NCBI RefSeq assembly: GCF_002074055.1
Contig: NZ_CP014619.1
Location: 496,001 to 560,000 of the forward strand
Direction: 5' to 3'
Source: Frondihabitans sp. 762G35
Lineage (GTDB): Bacteria > Actinomycetota > Actinomycetes > Actinomycetales > Microbacteriaceae
Length of the DNA stretch: 64,000 nt
Made by a program: the position numbers and the translations under genes. Positions 26,717 through 35,651 of this stretch are shown one piece after another. How positions within the stretch are numbered: the stretch's first letter is position 1; every line of letters starts with the position of its first letter. Below the pieces are notes generated by a model. The model was given only the letters and a program-made list of their open reading frames with translations. It did not search any database and was not told where the DNA came from.

Positions 26717-27547
26717 CTAGAGCCAGGCGGGTCGCGCCGTGACGGTCAGTTTCGAGTTCGCGTTGAACGTGGCGGCCGTGAATGACCACGTGTTGTTCCC
26801 GGGGTCGAAGTTGGACCACCCGCGGGACAGGATGTAGAGCGACCGGGAGGACTGCCCGTTCGCTTTCGCGGTCTTCTTCTCCATGTCGACTTCGAGGTAC
26901 TCGCCCGGTCCCAGAACGAGCGAGGACGAGAAGATGAGCTGCGCCCCGGATGACACGTGCGTGATGACGGGGCCAGCGCACGGGCCATCGATGCGGAGCA
27001 TGACGGGGCCGCGCTCGTTGCCCGGGTTGGTGAGCTTCACCTGGCCGGTGACGGACGTGGCGTTGATGCTGAACGGGATGGTGTGGGGAAGGGTGAGCCC
27101 GCCCACCGTGGATGGCAGCTTCGTGCTGTCGGTGACTTCCGTTCCGAACTTCCGCCAGTCGTCGCTTCCGACCGCGAACGAGTAGTCGAACGCGCGGTCA
27201 TTGATCCAGTCGGGAACGACGTCGCCCGTCTTGAACACGTCGACCCAGCGGGGGCCCGTTCCTTCGTCGATCGTGAGACGGGTGAGGTTGAGGTCGACGG
27301 CCTGGTTGAGTCGGTCGATCGCGGCGGCCGCGAGGAAGTTGCTGGGTGCCTCGACGGAGCCGTGGACAGTCATCGCCCGCGCTTGAGCGAACTTCCGTCC
27401 GGAGTTGGAGCCAGACCGGCGGGCCCTGGCCGTCTGAGACACAGACGAGCCAGTGGCCCCCCAACCTTCGACGTCGGTCACGGTCCACGCGACTCCCTGA
27501 TCATCGAGGGTGTCGAGATTCAGAGATCCAAGTGTCCGGGTGGGCAT
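26717..27547 (-). CDS. Distal tail protein (Dit-like)
   Basis: A 276-residue protein encoded right after the tape measure, the usual place for the Dit hub. The N-terminal half carries a fold pattern like RARRSGSNSGRKFAQARAMTVHG, and the C-terminal half is a galectin-like beta-sandwich (LVLGPGEYLEVDMEKKT, LSRGWSNFDPGNNTWSF), both typical of Dit or phage tail-tip component families. Its start overlaps the tape-measure stop. Confidence 0.75.
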   Translation of the reverse strand: MPTRTLGSLNLDTLDDQGVAWTVTDVEGWGATGSSVSQTARARRSGSNSGRKFAQARAMTVHGSVEAPSNFLAAAAIDRLNQAVDLNLTRLTIDEGTGPRWVDVFKTGDVVPDWINDRAFDYSFAVGSDDWRKFGTEVTDSTKLPSTVGGLTLPHTIPFSINATSVTGQVKLTNPGNERGPVMLRIDGPCAGPVITHVSSGAQLIFSSSLVLGPGEYLEVDMEKKTAKANGQSSRSLYILSRGWSNFDPGNNTWSFTAATFNANSKLTVTARPAWL

Positions 27548-30500
27548 CAGATCCTCTTCCTCTTGAGACGGCGAGCAACTTCTTGTGCAGTCGCTCGGCC
27601 ATCGGTGGCCTCGTGCACGTCGATCTGGATCGGGACGTCAGCCCCGTTCCCGGTGCCATCCGTACTGCCCCCGCCCGTTGCCACGGACACGCGTGGCAGC
27701 GCCGTCGACGAGTAGCGGCCGCTGTAGTCGCCGATCCCTGCCGTGGACACCATCGACGGATCCACGAGGGACGCCATCCGCGACGCCAGCGCGGATGCCT
27801 GGTCGTTGATGCCGCTGATGATTCCGCCCACGACGTGAACGCCGACGAGCTTGTTCATCACCCGGGACGGCGAGTGGATGTCGAGCGCTTTCCGGATCGA
27901 GGTGACCATGGTCGAGGCGATGGTCTGCATCTGCTTCGAAATGGCCGCTTGCTGCGACTGCAGCCCGCGAACGATCCCTCGGGCGGCCTCGACCCCTGCG
28001 CCGTACAGGTCGTTCGATGCGGAGGTCGCGAGTGAGTCCGATGCGGCCGAGAGCTGTCCTTGGAGGGATGCCACGGCGCGCACGCTGGACGAGCCACCAG
28101 CGAGGAGTGCCTTCGCCTGAGGGAGCGAGTCCACTCCGGCCGCGACGAACTGCTGGTAAGTGGCGGAGTCGAGCCCAGCCTTGCGGAGGCTCGCCATGAC
28201 GGTCGCGAACTGCTTCGTGTTCGCGACGCGCCTCGTGAGCGCGCTGATGAGGGACGTCGGCGATGAATAGCCGGTGGCGTCGAACTTCGTGAGTCCGGAC
28301 TTGACGCTGTCCTTGTAGTCGGCTCGCTGCTTGACGAGCGCGTTGTAGCTTTTCGTGGCGGCGGCGAGCCTGGTCGTGATGGACTTCCGCGTGTTGGCGG
28401 CGGCCGAGAGCTGGCCGTTGCCGCGGTTGACGATCCCGATCAGGGCGTCTTTCGCTTTGGCGCTGATCGTCTTCGTGTTGAAGGCTTTCAGGATGGTGCT
28501 CGTCATCTTGACGGCAGCCTTTTGCACGCCCTTCGCGCCCTGGTTGATGCCGTTCGCGAGGCCCTGAGCGACGAAGCCACCGATCGCGAAGAAGACCGTG
28601 GAGGGGCTGTGGATGCCCAGCGCGTCGCGCACGACCTGGGGGATTTTGTTGATGAGCCCCTGGACGACTGAGGTCACCAGGCCCCACGAGTTTCGGATTC
28701 CGTTCACGAGGCCGTCGACCAGGTTGCGGCCGATTCCGAGCAGCCAGATTCCTGCTGACGCCAGAGCGCCGAGGATCTTGCCTTGGAGGCCGGCGAACGC
28801 TCGGGTCACGCCGCCGAGGGAGCCGAGGATGCCGGACACCATTCCGCCCGCGATTCCGAGGATCCGTGAGACCGCTCCGGAGACAATTCCGGGGATCGCG
28901 CCCCAGTTTCCGGTGAAGATGGCACGCACGATCGCGAGTCCGGCACCGATGACCGTCTTGACGATGTTGATGTAGCCGCCTACGACGGCGACGATTCCGG
29001 CGAACACGGATCGGCCGACCTGGAGCAGGAAGTTGAACCCGGCCGAGAAAATCGAGCCGATGAACGCGATCCCGGCCGAGAAGGTGACCTTGATGCCTTC
29101 CCAGGCTGCGGCGAGGAACGCCACGAATCCGGACCAAATTGCCTGGCCGACCTTCGTCTGGGTGAAGAACCAGATGAGTCCTGCAACGAGGGCAGCGACG
29201 GCCACGATGATGATGCCGATCGGGTTCGCGGTCAGTGCCGCGTTGAACAGCCACTGGGCTGCGGTGGCGACACCCGTAGCCGCGGCGCCGGCGAGCATGG
29301 CCGTTCTGCTCGCGACGTTCGCGATCCCCTGTGCTACCACGGCGGCCGTTGCGGGAAGACGAGCGATGAGGCCTTGCTTCTCTGCTCCGGCTGCGATCAG
29401 GGTTGCGTCGGCGAGGGCGTTGTTGGCGGCCGCCGAGGCAAACAGAGCTGCCGTCCGGGTCGCTTGGAGGGGTATCGAGGCCAGGGTCGCGACGTTCGCG
29501 GCGGCCTGCGCAAGCTTGTAGACCGCGAATCCCGCTGCGAGAGCGATGATCAGCGGCGTCAGGATCTCCGTGTGCTGACCGACGAAGCCGAGGATCTCGG
29601 CGAACGACTTGAGGATCGGCACGAGGAGGGGCAGACCCGACGCCACGACCTCGCCGGCAGCACCGGAGATGGAGCCGAGTCCCTGAGCGACCTTGAGGAA
29701 GAAGGGCAGCACGGGCTTGATCACGGTGCCCACCTGGCCCAGGGCCTGGGGTACCTTGCCGGGGTCGCCGGACTTGAGTGCCTGGAACAGGCCGATGACC
29801 GCTTTGCGGGTGTCGATGATGAACCCGACGAAGGAGTTGTCTTCCTGGATGTGGAAGGCCTTCGCGAGCTGCGAGGTGAAGTCGCCCTTGGCGACGAGGT
29901 CGTAGACGCCCTGGATGCCGCCGATGACTCGGCCGAAGTCGACTCGGTTGATCCAGGCGGTCAGGTTCGTGAGCGCCTTGACGACGTAGGTGTTGACCTT
30001 CTCCGCGAACGGCTGGAGTGCCACCCCTGCGCGGTCGATGGCGGCGCTGACGGCCTGGAAGAGCTTGGGGCCTGCGGCGACGGCTCCGCTCTGGAACATC
30101 GCTCCGACGCGGCCGAGGGCGGCCATGACGTTCGCCCAGGCACCACGGTTGGTGTCCGCGGCGGCGAGGGCGGCGCCGCCGATGTTCTTCTCGATCGCGG
30201 CGCGGAAGGTCGCGGAGTCGACCTGGCCCTTCTGGACCATCTCCTGGAGCTTGTCGGCGGAGACGCCGTACTGCTGCTGGAGCCAGGTGAAGATCGGGAC
30301 ACCGCGGTCGGCGAGCTGGTTGAGGGTGTCGGTGTAGACCTTGCCGGAGGACGACGTCTTGTTGAAGATCGCGCCCATGTCGCCGAGGGAGGTTCCCGCG
30401 ATGACGGCCGTGTCGGCGGTCAGCTTGAGGTACTTCGTCAGGTCCTGGCCGGGCTTGATGCCCGAGGCGACGGCTGACGCGGCGACGGTCGCGGCGTCAC

Positions 30501-30858
30501 CGAGGCCGAAGGCTGTGCCCTTCACGGAGGCGAGGGCGTTCTCCATGATCGTCTTGACGCTGGTGGCGTCGTGGCCGAGGCCCTTGAGCTTGGCCTGCGC
30601 GTCCTGGATGTCGAGGAGTCGGCCGAGGCCCTTCGTGGCAGCGACAGCGCCGATTCCGGCGACTGCCGCTGCCACGCCACCACCGAGCACCTTGGTGGTC
30701 GTCTTGGCGATGCCGCCGACCGTGCTGAGGAAGCTCTTCGACAGGCTCCTCGAGACGGTCGACCCGACGTTCTGGCCGTCGATGTCCGAGGCCAGCTTCG
30801 TCCCGAAGCCCTTGGCGGCCGGGACGACGCTGACGTATGCGACGGCAGATTCGGACAT
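27547..30858 (-). CDS. Tape measure protein
   Basis: A 1,103-residue protein, the largest phage gene. It has long helical, Ala/Gly-rich stretches, hydrophobic segments at about 480-680, and two copies of an IHSPS motif (DALGIHSPSTVF and ALDIHSPSRVM) common in actinophage tape measures. It sets tail length; at about 0.15 nm per residue a tail near 165 nm is expected (rule of thumb). I chose the ATG at 30,858; the frame upstream to 31,116 is the wrong register of the chaperone extension, which stops 1 bp before this ATG. Confidence 0.92.
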   Translation of the reverse strand: MSESAVAYVSVVPAAKGFGTKLASDIDGQNVGSTVSRSLSKSFLSTVGGIAKTTTKVLGGGVAAAVAGIGAVAATKGLGRLLDIQDAQAKLKGLGHDATSVKTIMENALASVKGTAFGLGDAATVAASAVASGIKPGQDLTKYLKLTADTAVIAGTSLGDMGAIFNKTSSSGKVYTDTLNQLADRGVPIFTWLQQQYGVSADKLQEMVQKGQVDSATFRAAIEKNIGGAALAAADTNRGAWANVMAALGRVGAMFQSGAVAAGPKLFQAVSAAIDRAGVALQPFAEKVNTYVVKALTNLTAWINRVDFGRVIGGIQGVYDLVAKGDFTSQLAKAFHIQEDNSFVGFIIDTRKAVIGLFQALKSGDPGKVPQALGQVGTVIKPVLPFFLKVAQGLGSISGAAGEVVASGLPLLVPILKSFAEILGFVGQHTEILTPLIIALAAGFAVYKLAQAAANVATLASIPLQATRTAALFASAAANNALADATLIAAGAEKQGLIARLPATAAVVAQGIANVASRTAMLAGAAATGVATAAQWLFNAALTANPIGIIIVAVAALVAGLIWFFTQTKVGQAIWSGFVAFLAAAWEGIKVTFSAGIAFIGSIFSAGFNFLLQVGRSVFAGIVAVVGGYINIVKTVIGAGLAIVRAIFTGNWGAIPGIVSGAVSRILGIAGGMVSGILGSLGGVTRAFAGLQGKILGALASAGIWLLGIGRNLVDGLVNGIRNSWGLVTSVVQGLINKIPQVVRDALGIHSPSTVFFAIGGFVAQGLANGINQGAKGVQKAAVKMTSTILKAFNTKTISAKAKDALIGIVNRGNGQLSAAANTRKSITTRLAAATKSYNALVKQRADYKDSVKSGLTKFDATGYSSPTSLISALTRRVANTKQFATVMASLRKAGLDSATYQQFVAAGVDSLPQAKALLAGGSSSVRAVASLQGQLSAASDSLATSASNDLYGAGVEAARGIVRGLQSQQAAISKQMQTIASTMVTSIRKALDIHSPSRVMNKLVGVHVVGGIISGINDQASALASRMASLVDPSMVSTAGIGDYSGRYSSTALPRVSVATGGGSTDGTGNGADVPIQIDVHEATDGRATAQEVARRLKRKRI

Positions 30859-30859
30859 A

Positions 30860-31647
30860 TCAGCCTCTGTTCTTTCGAAGCACCGCCTTCGCTTGCGCGG
30901 GGGTGAGGGTGGTGTGCCCGAAGTGGGTCTCGGAGGCGTCTTTCCATGGACGCGGGTACTTCTTGGCGGTTCGCTTGCTCTTGGACGCCACGAACTGGTC
31001 GTGGAGGTCAGCGATCGCGAGGTATTCGCGCGTGACGGGATAGCGCCAGTCGTTGAGGACGGCGAACAGCCACGACGTGGTCTCGCGTGCGTTGACCTTG
31101 ACCAGCCGGTCGACATGGATGTGGTCGACCGTGGTACCGATGTCCTCTGGTCGGTAACCGAGCTTGTGGAGCTCGTAGACGAACTCGTTGGGGTGTGCCC
31201 TCGCTATCTCTAGGAGGGCTTCGATTCCCCCAGGCCGACGTGCTCCGACCAGATCGTGAAGACCTGGTCGATGTCTTCGAGGTCGAGGACGTTCTTGAAG
31301 TCCTCGGGGATGACGAGGGTGAAGAACGCGCCGATGAGGGCGGCGCCGAGCTCACGGGTGTGGTTCTCGACGGCCTCCTTCGAGGCGTTCTTCGGGCGGC
31401 GGTAGCCCGACTGAATCGTCAGGATCTCCGGGGGGATGCGCCCGGTGAGGGTGAAGACGTCGCCGGAGCCGGCGGGGTACTCGAGGTTGATGGGCTGACG
31501 GACGGTCGCCTTGATCTGGACAGCGTTGCTCGGTGCGGGGGTGGACGGGCTGTCGTCACGGGGCGCGGACTGGCTCTCGCGCCACTGCGCGAACTGAGCG
31601 AGCTCCTCTTCGGTGAGGGCAGCCTGTGGGGTGGTGGTGTCGGACAA
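30860..31647 (-). CDS. Tail assembly chaperone, -1 frameshift product (gpGT type)
   Basis: The short chaperone (31,210-31,647) continues in the -1 frame if ribosomes slip at GGGGGAA (31,225-31,231). The -1 frame then reads about 123 codons to a TGA at 30,860-30,862 and includes IEALLEIARAHPNEFVYELH, TTSWLFAVLNDWRYPVTREY and KKYPRPWKDA, clearly protein-like. This extension has no start of its own. Lambda gpG/gpGT and nearly all long-tailed phages encode their tape-measure chaperones this way, directly before the tape-measure gene. The coordinates cover the whole fusion; the slip position is inferred. Confidence 0.85.
31210..31647 (-). CDS. Tail assembly chaperone, short form (gpG type)
   Basis: A 145-residue protein from a TTG at 31,647 with AAGGAGA 7-9 bp upstream; the ATG further upstream (31,719) lacks a ribosome site. 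It ends ...EHVGLGESKPS. Its place between the tail tube region and the tape measure, and the -1 frame extension, identify it. It coats the tape-measure protein during tail assembly and is not kept in the virion in lambda. Confidence 0.85.
   Translation of the reverse strand: MSDTTTPQAALTEEELAQFAQWRESQSAPRDDSPSTPAPSNAVQIKATVRQPINLEYPAGSGDVFTLTGRIPPEILTIQSGYRRPKNASKEAVENHTRELGAALIGAFFTLVIPEDFKNVLDLEDIDQVFTIWSEHVGLGESKPS
31225..31231 (-). other. Programmed -1 frameshift slippery site
   Basis: On the minus strand CTG GGG GAA allows the P-site tRNA on GGG to re-pair with GGG one base back. The zero frame ends 5 codons later, whereas the -1 frame is open for about 123 codons. Confidence 0.75.
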
Positions 31648-31727
31648 AGTGGTCTCCTTGGTCGGTAGAAGATGGTCGGGAGTGTGGGGAGGGTGGCCGG
31701 CCCCGACCAAGCCGGCCACCCCGTGTG

Positions 31728-32048
31728 CTACTCGGGGCTGGTTTCGCCCTGAGTGGTCTTGTCGTCAGCCGAGGCCTTCACGAAGCCGCGCCGAATCGCC
31801 TTGGAGGCGATCTCACCGGCCGCCGCGCCGGAAGCCTGTGTCTCGGTGGGCTTGGAGACGTTGCCTGCTTCGACGTCGTCCGTCTCGGGCTCGCTGGGGT
31901 CGTCCGTCTCGGGCTCGCTGGGGTCGTCCGTCTCGGCGGGCGGCGTGTAGTCGGTGACGTGGACCCACCAGTTGGGGTCGCGCGCCTCGAAGTCCTCGTC
32001 GGAGAACTCCTTGATCTCGCCGGTGACGACGTGTCGTGCGTGTGACAT
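31728..32048 (-). CDS. Small acidic tail-region protein with repeats
   Basis: A 106-residue protein. Residues 1-35 form a compact start (MSHARHVVTGEIKEFSDEDF); the middle repeats ETDDPSEP twice, encoded by a perfect 27-bp tandem DNA repeat near 31,877-31,937; the end is Lys/Ala-rich. It lies between the tail tube and chaperone genes. Function not known; such proteins in this position are common in actinophages. Confidence 0.6.
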   Translation of the reverse strand: MSHARHVVTGEIKEFSDEDFEARDPNWWVHVTDYTPPAETDDPSEPETDDPSEPETDDVEAGNVSKPTETQASGAAAGEIASKAIRRGFVKASADDKTTQGETSPE

Positions 32049-32059
32049 TCGGGTTCCTC

Positions 32060-32620
32060 CTAGGAAGCCAGGGACGAGTACCACTTGATGGCGGAGTAGG
32101 TCTCGCCGGCGACGGTGACGGCGTAGCCGGTGACGGTGACCTCGTAGCCGATGGGCTCACCGTTCGCGAAGACCTGATCGCCGACCTCGGTGATCTCGCC
32201 CGAGGGGACGTAGATCCGGATGAGCTGGTCGCCGTCGATGATGTCGATGACGTGCTTCTTACGGCCGCCGGTCTTGGAGGGGTCGATCTTGACCGAGCCG
32301 TCCGTGCCGACCGAGACGCCGTAGTAGAGCTCGAGGGTGCCCTTCGTCGTCTCGATGAGGGTGCCCTTGTAGGTGATCGAGGACTCGGTGACGGGCTCGC
32401 GGACGAGTGCGCCGTTCTGCCAGGCGCGGATCTGGTTCGTCGACCGGTCGCGGGTCTCGGTGATCCCGTCGTCGCCGACGTAGCCGAGGTCCGTGTAGCC
32501 GGGGCCGGGGGTGGGCGAGGGGAGTGCGGACGACGCGGTGGTGGGTGCGGGGGCGGTCAGGGGCCCGGAGTACCAGGCCCCCGTTACCGCCACCCGGACG
32601 TTGTCTGAGTTCAGGGCCAC
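32060..32620 (-). CDS. Major tail (tube) protein
   Basis: A 186-residue protein of the right size and place for the tube subunit: after the tail terminator and before the chaperones and tape measure. It is beta-rich (ITYKGTLIETTKGTLELYYGVSVGTDGSVKIDPSKT). I chose the GTG at 32,620, 5 bp after AAAGGAG, over the GTG at 32,635 that precedes this site. A CCCATGGCGGG motif lies 70 bp upstream. Confidence 0.75.
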   Translation of the reverse strand: MALNSDNVRVAVTGAWYSGPLTAPAPTTASSALPSPTPGPGYTDLGYVGDDGITETRDRSTNQIRAWQNGALVREPVTESSITYKGTLIETTKGTLELYYGVSVGTDGSVKIDPSKTGGRKKHVIDIIDGDQLIRIYVPSGEITEVGDQVFANGEPIGYEVTVTGYAVTVAGETYSAIKWYSSLAS

Positions 32621-32716
32621 GAGGGCTCCTTTCACGTTGTAGTTGGTGGGCGGATTGCCCTGGTTTTCCGGTCGGTGGAAAGACGGGTGCCCATGGCGGG
32701 CATGAGAAAGCCCCGC

Positions 32717-33142
32717 TCAGTTGGCGGGGCTGGGAAGGTTCGTGCCTCGGTGTCCGATGTCGAGTTCGGCGGTCTGCTTGAACTGGTCGTCGGAGGCGAA
32801 GTCGGCGTTGGGGCCACCGTTGATCGCGGCGTAGGTCAGCGGGGATCCGTTGACCATTCCGTCTGCGCCTCGTGAGGTGGCGAGGGCGAGGGCCAGGTTC
32901 ATCAGGTCGACGGAGTCGGTCTGGGAGTTGGCGTAGACATCGACCGTGACGAAGCTTCGTCGGATGGTGTTGGTCGTGGAGCCTCCCGGCCCGATGCTGA
33001 GGACGATGCTGCGGTCGGCCCCTGATGCCTTCTTGTCGGACACGGTCACGTCTTGTGCGAAGGTCTCGTCGCGGTCGCGGATGAGTGTCGTGAGCCGGGA
33101 GATGACCGCTGCGAGGATGTCGCTGTAGAGGATCGCGTCCAT
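32717..33142 (-). CDS. Tail terminator / head-tail joining protein
   Basis: A 141-residue protein (MDAILYSDILAAVISRLTTLI) directly after the gp10-like neck gene and before the tail tube, as in lambda gpU-type modules. The ATG at 33,142 has GGGAG 8 bp upstream. It caps the tail tube at its end, inferred from order and size. A hairpin AGCCCCGC/GCGGGGCT spans its stop codon. Confidence 0.65.
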   Translation of the reverse strand: MDAILYSDILAAVISRLTTLIRDRDETFAQDVTVSDKKASGADRSIVLSIGPGGSTTNTIRRSFVTVDVYANSQTDSVDLMNLALALATSRGADGMVNGSPLTYAAINGGPNADFASDDQFKQTAELDIGHRGTNLPSPAN

Positions 33143-33147
33143 CTGGT

Positions 33148-33420
33148 TCACTCCCTGGGTGTCGCCTGCCCGATGACGCTGCGCAGCGCGTTGATGAGGC
33201 GCTGCCGGGTCTGGTTCTCGTAGGTGTGCGGGGTCTCGACGCGGAGGCGCACTCGACTGCCGCCGCCGCGAGCGGTCGTGCGGACGGCGACGACGGTGGC
33301 GTTGGGCAGTTGGGAGGCGACACGCTCTGCCAGGGGCCTGAGCTGGGCTTCCATTGCGGCGGAGGACATCACCTGGCGGCCGAATTCGGCCTGGTTCATG
33401 ACGACTTTCGTCTTAGCCAT
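33148..33420 (-). CDS. HK97 gp10-like neck protein
   Basis: A 90-residue basic protein. Its size, the order of head-tail connector genes and a sequence such as RLRVETPHTYENQTRQRLINALRSV fit the small neck protein of HK97-like phages. The stop overlaps the next gene region. Confidence 0.6.
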   Translation of the reverse strand: MAKTKVVMNQAEFGRQVMSSAAMEAQLRPLAERVASQLPNATVVAVRTTARGGGSRVRLRVETPHTYENQTRQRLINALRSVIGQATPRE

Positions 33421-33748
33421 TGGTGTCTGCCTTGAGGACGATCTTGACCACGACGCCCGGGGTGAATCCCGTGTAGTACGAGACCCATTCGGCTGGGAGA
33501 CCCGCGACCTTGTAGCGAGTTCCCCGGACGGTGAACTCGTCGGACGTGTCGACGGCGGTGCCTGCGGGGAGGTAGAGCGTCTGCTCGCGGGTGAGGCTGT
33601 CACGGCTCAGAGAGAGCGTGTCGCTTCCGAGTTCGGGGGCGACACCGACCCCGTCGACCGAGCGGGTGGACTCAGCCCTGGTGGGCTTGCCGTACCGATC
33701 CGGCTCCCCTGGCTCGAAGGTGTGCTGGAGGACGGTTTCGCCTTTCAC
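33413..33748 (-). CDS. Head-tail stopper-like protein
   Basis: A 111-residue protein from a GTG at 33,748. DTLSLSRDSLTREQTLYLPAGT and TVRGTRYKVAGLPAEW form the beta-rich pattern of head-closure proteins. It overlaps the adaptor gene upstream and the neck gene downstream, so all connector genes are coupled. Confidence 0.65.
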   Translation of the reverse strand: MKGETVLQHTFEPGEPDRYGKPTRAESTRSVDGVGVAPELGSDTLSLSRDSLTREQTLYLPAGTAVDTSDEFTVRGTRYKVAGLPAEWVSYYTGFTPGVVVKIVLKADTNG

Positions 33749-34149
33749 AGCAGCCCCGATCGGACACGGAAGGAGCGGATCCGGTTCGACGTCCGGGGTA
33801 GCAGGCCGTCGAGGTCGTCGTCGGAGATGTAGATGAGGCCGGTGGAGAGCGCTGTGTCGATGGTGCCGGACTCGGTGAAGGGCCCGGTGGTGCTGGCCTT
33901 CTGCCGGTACCCCTCGGGGTTCATCAGCACGCGCTTGATCGCGTTCACGACGGCGTCTTTCGCAGTCAGTTTCGCGAGCTCGTCGGTCTCGACGAGGTGG
34001 TCGATGTCGACGTTCCGCTTCCGCGCCTTGACGCGCAGCTTCGTGGAAGCCTGCGCGATCCACGCGTCGACCTTTGCCTCCTCGGCGAGGGTGAGGTCAC
34101 CCCACACTTCGGCGACGTCGTCAGAGCTTGCGAACGGTGTCATCTCCAT
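33745..34149 (-). CDS. Head-tail adaptor (gp6/Gp19-like)
   Basis: A 134-residue, mostly helical protein. Its N-terminus (FASSDDVAEVWGDLTLAEEAKVDAWIAQAS) and the segment AVVNAIKRVLMNPEGYRQ match the pattern of phage Gp19/Gp15/Gp42-type adaptors that sit under the portal. Confidence 0.75.
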   Translation of the reverse strand: MEMTPFASSDDVAEVWGDLTLAEEAKVDAWIAQASTKLRVKARKRNVDIDHLVETDELAKLTAKDAVVNAIKRVLMNPEGYRQKASTTGPFTESGTIDTALSTGLIYISDDDLDGLLPRTSNRIRSFRVRSGLL

Positions 34150-34163
34150 GTGGGGTGCCCTTC

Positions 34164-34571
34164 CTACTCGACCGGGATGCCTTCGGCGGCGAGGCTCTCG
34201 CGGATCTCCGCGGCCTTGGCGTCCGCCTCGACCTCGAATCCGTTCGCGAGTGCGTACGCGGCCCAGGTTTTGGCGGTAGCGCCCTTCTTGGGCACCGTGA
34301 TGGTCTGCTCAGCGCCGGCGTCCGGATCGGGCGTCTCGTCTTCGCCGCCCTCAGCGGGTCCGGCCTGCGGATCCTTCCCAGCGGCAGCCGGGGCAGCCTT
34401 CGCTTTTGGCTTGGGCTTCGGCGGGGTCGGAGTGGTGTCGTCGTTCTCATCCCAGACGGCGGGGTTGGTGATGAGCGGCACGGCCCAGTCCGGCGCGACG
34501 CTTCCGGCCGGGAGGACGTGGGTGGCGAAGTGCTCGTCTCGGACGACGACGGTGTCTTTCAGCTTGGGCAT
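34164..34571 (-). CDS. Head-region protein with Pro/Lys-rich linker
   Basis: A 135-residue protein: folded start (MPKLKDTVVVRDEHFATHV), a Pro/Lys/Ala linker (about 45-85), then a small helical end (GATAKTWAAYALANGFEVEADAKAAEIRESL) that resembles a HeH/LEM-like DNA- or protein-binding helix pair. It lies between the major capsid and adaptor genes. Role unknown. Confidence 0.6.
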   Translation of the reverse strand: MPKLKDTVVVRDEHFATHVLPAGSVAPDWAVPLITNPAVWDENDDTTPTPPKPKPKAKAAPAAAGKDPQAGPAEGGEDETPDPDAGAEQTITVPKKGATAKTWAAYALANGFEVEADAKAAEIRESLAAEGIPVE

Positions 34572-34631
34572 GTGTGTCCTCCTTGGACGCCAGGGGAGGA
34601 GCCACCCGTGGGGATGGCTCCTCCCGATCGG

Positions 34632-35651
34632 TTAGAGAACCTTGGCCGCCAGGCTGAGGTTCGCGTTGGCGAGGACCGGCATGCCGATGGCGTCCGAGAT
34701 GACCTCGGCGATCATCGGCGGCTTCTCGTTGCGGTAGGTTCCCGCGACGATGCCGGGCTGCTCGACGTCCTCGATGCCGTAGCTGTCGTCCGTCGCCGTG
34801 AGGGTCTGGCCCCAGAAGGTCGCCCCGAGCTGGGTGCCCTCCCAGTCGTCGGTGGCGACCGGCGCGGGGAGGAGCATGAGCGTGTCGTTGGCGATGACCT
34901 GGCCGCCGCTGGTCTTCCGGTCGAACCGGAAGATCGGGGGGAGGCCGGCACCGGAGACGACGGCCTGCACGTCCGCGTCGGTCGCCGGGCGGGCAGCGCC
35001 GTTGAGGAGCTGCGTCTGGAACTGCGTTCCGGACGACAGTGCGCGGAAGACGCGGTTGGTGAGGAGGATCGAACCGGGCTCCTCGCCGTTCGTGTCTCGG
35101 TACACGTCCACGATCGACTCGAGGAAGCCGAGGCGGTCGGCGGCCGGGTCGGTCCAGAGCGTCGGTGCGGTGACCGAGTGCGACGCGGAACGACCGAAGT
35201 CGTCGCTCGAGTCGAAGTTGTTCTGGTTGATGGTCGCCTTGCCGGTGTTGAGGACGGTGCCGCGGAGGCGCTCCATGCGGTCGGCCACGGCTCGGACGAC
35301 CTGGGTCGTCGTGGCGAGGATCGAGGCGAGGATCGCGTCGTCGGAGGCGTTCCGAGTGCGGAGCTGCTGGTACTCCGAGACGGGGATGTTCTGTCCGATG
35401 GCCGGGAGCTCCAGCGTGACGCGGCGGCCACCCTGGGTCTTGCCGACCTCGGGCTCGGCGTCGAAGGCTCGGAAGTTCGCCTCCTGGACGAGACCGCTCT
35501 GGCCCATGACGAAGCGCACGACGGTGTCGGCGACGGTTCGGTTGGGCAGCCAGCGCGCGAGCGTGCCCTTGGCCGCCTCGTAGTCCGCGAGGGACGCGCG
35601 GGCGTACCCGGTGAGCGTGGCGGGGTCGATGATGTCGGTCCAGAGTGCCAT
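34632..35651 (-). CDS. Major capsid protein (lambda gpE-like family)
   Basis: A 339-residue protein. WTDIIDPATLTGYARASL at its start, the Glu/Asn-rich middle and YRNEKPPMIAEVISDAIGMPVLAN near the end fit the gpE-like major capsid family, and a D-like decoration gene lies directly upstream as in lambda. The ATG at 35,651 overlaps the stop of that gene. It forms the icosahedral shell. Confidence 0.88.
   Translation of the reverse strand: MALWTDIIDPATLTGYARASLADYEAAKGTLARWLPNRTVADTVVRFVMGQSGLVQEANFRAFDAEPEVGKTQGGRRVTLELPAIGQNIPVSEYQQLRTRNASDDAILASILATTTQVVRAVADRMERLRGTVLNTGKATINQNNFDSSDDFGRSASHSVTAPTLWTDPAADRLGFLESIVDVYRDTNGEEPGSILLTNRVFRALSSGTQFQTQLLNGAARPATDADVQAVVSGAGLPPIFRFDRKTSGGQVIANDTLMLLPAPVATDDWEGTQLGATFWGQTLTATDDSYGIEDVEQPGIVAGTYRNEKPPMIAEVISDAIGMPVLANANLSLAAKVL

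Noticed and set aside
30863-31116. N-terminal extension of the tape measure to 31,116
   Set aside because: This is the wrong frame of the chaperone extension; the tape-measure family start is the ATG at 30,858.
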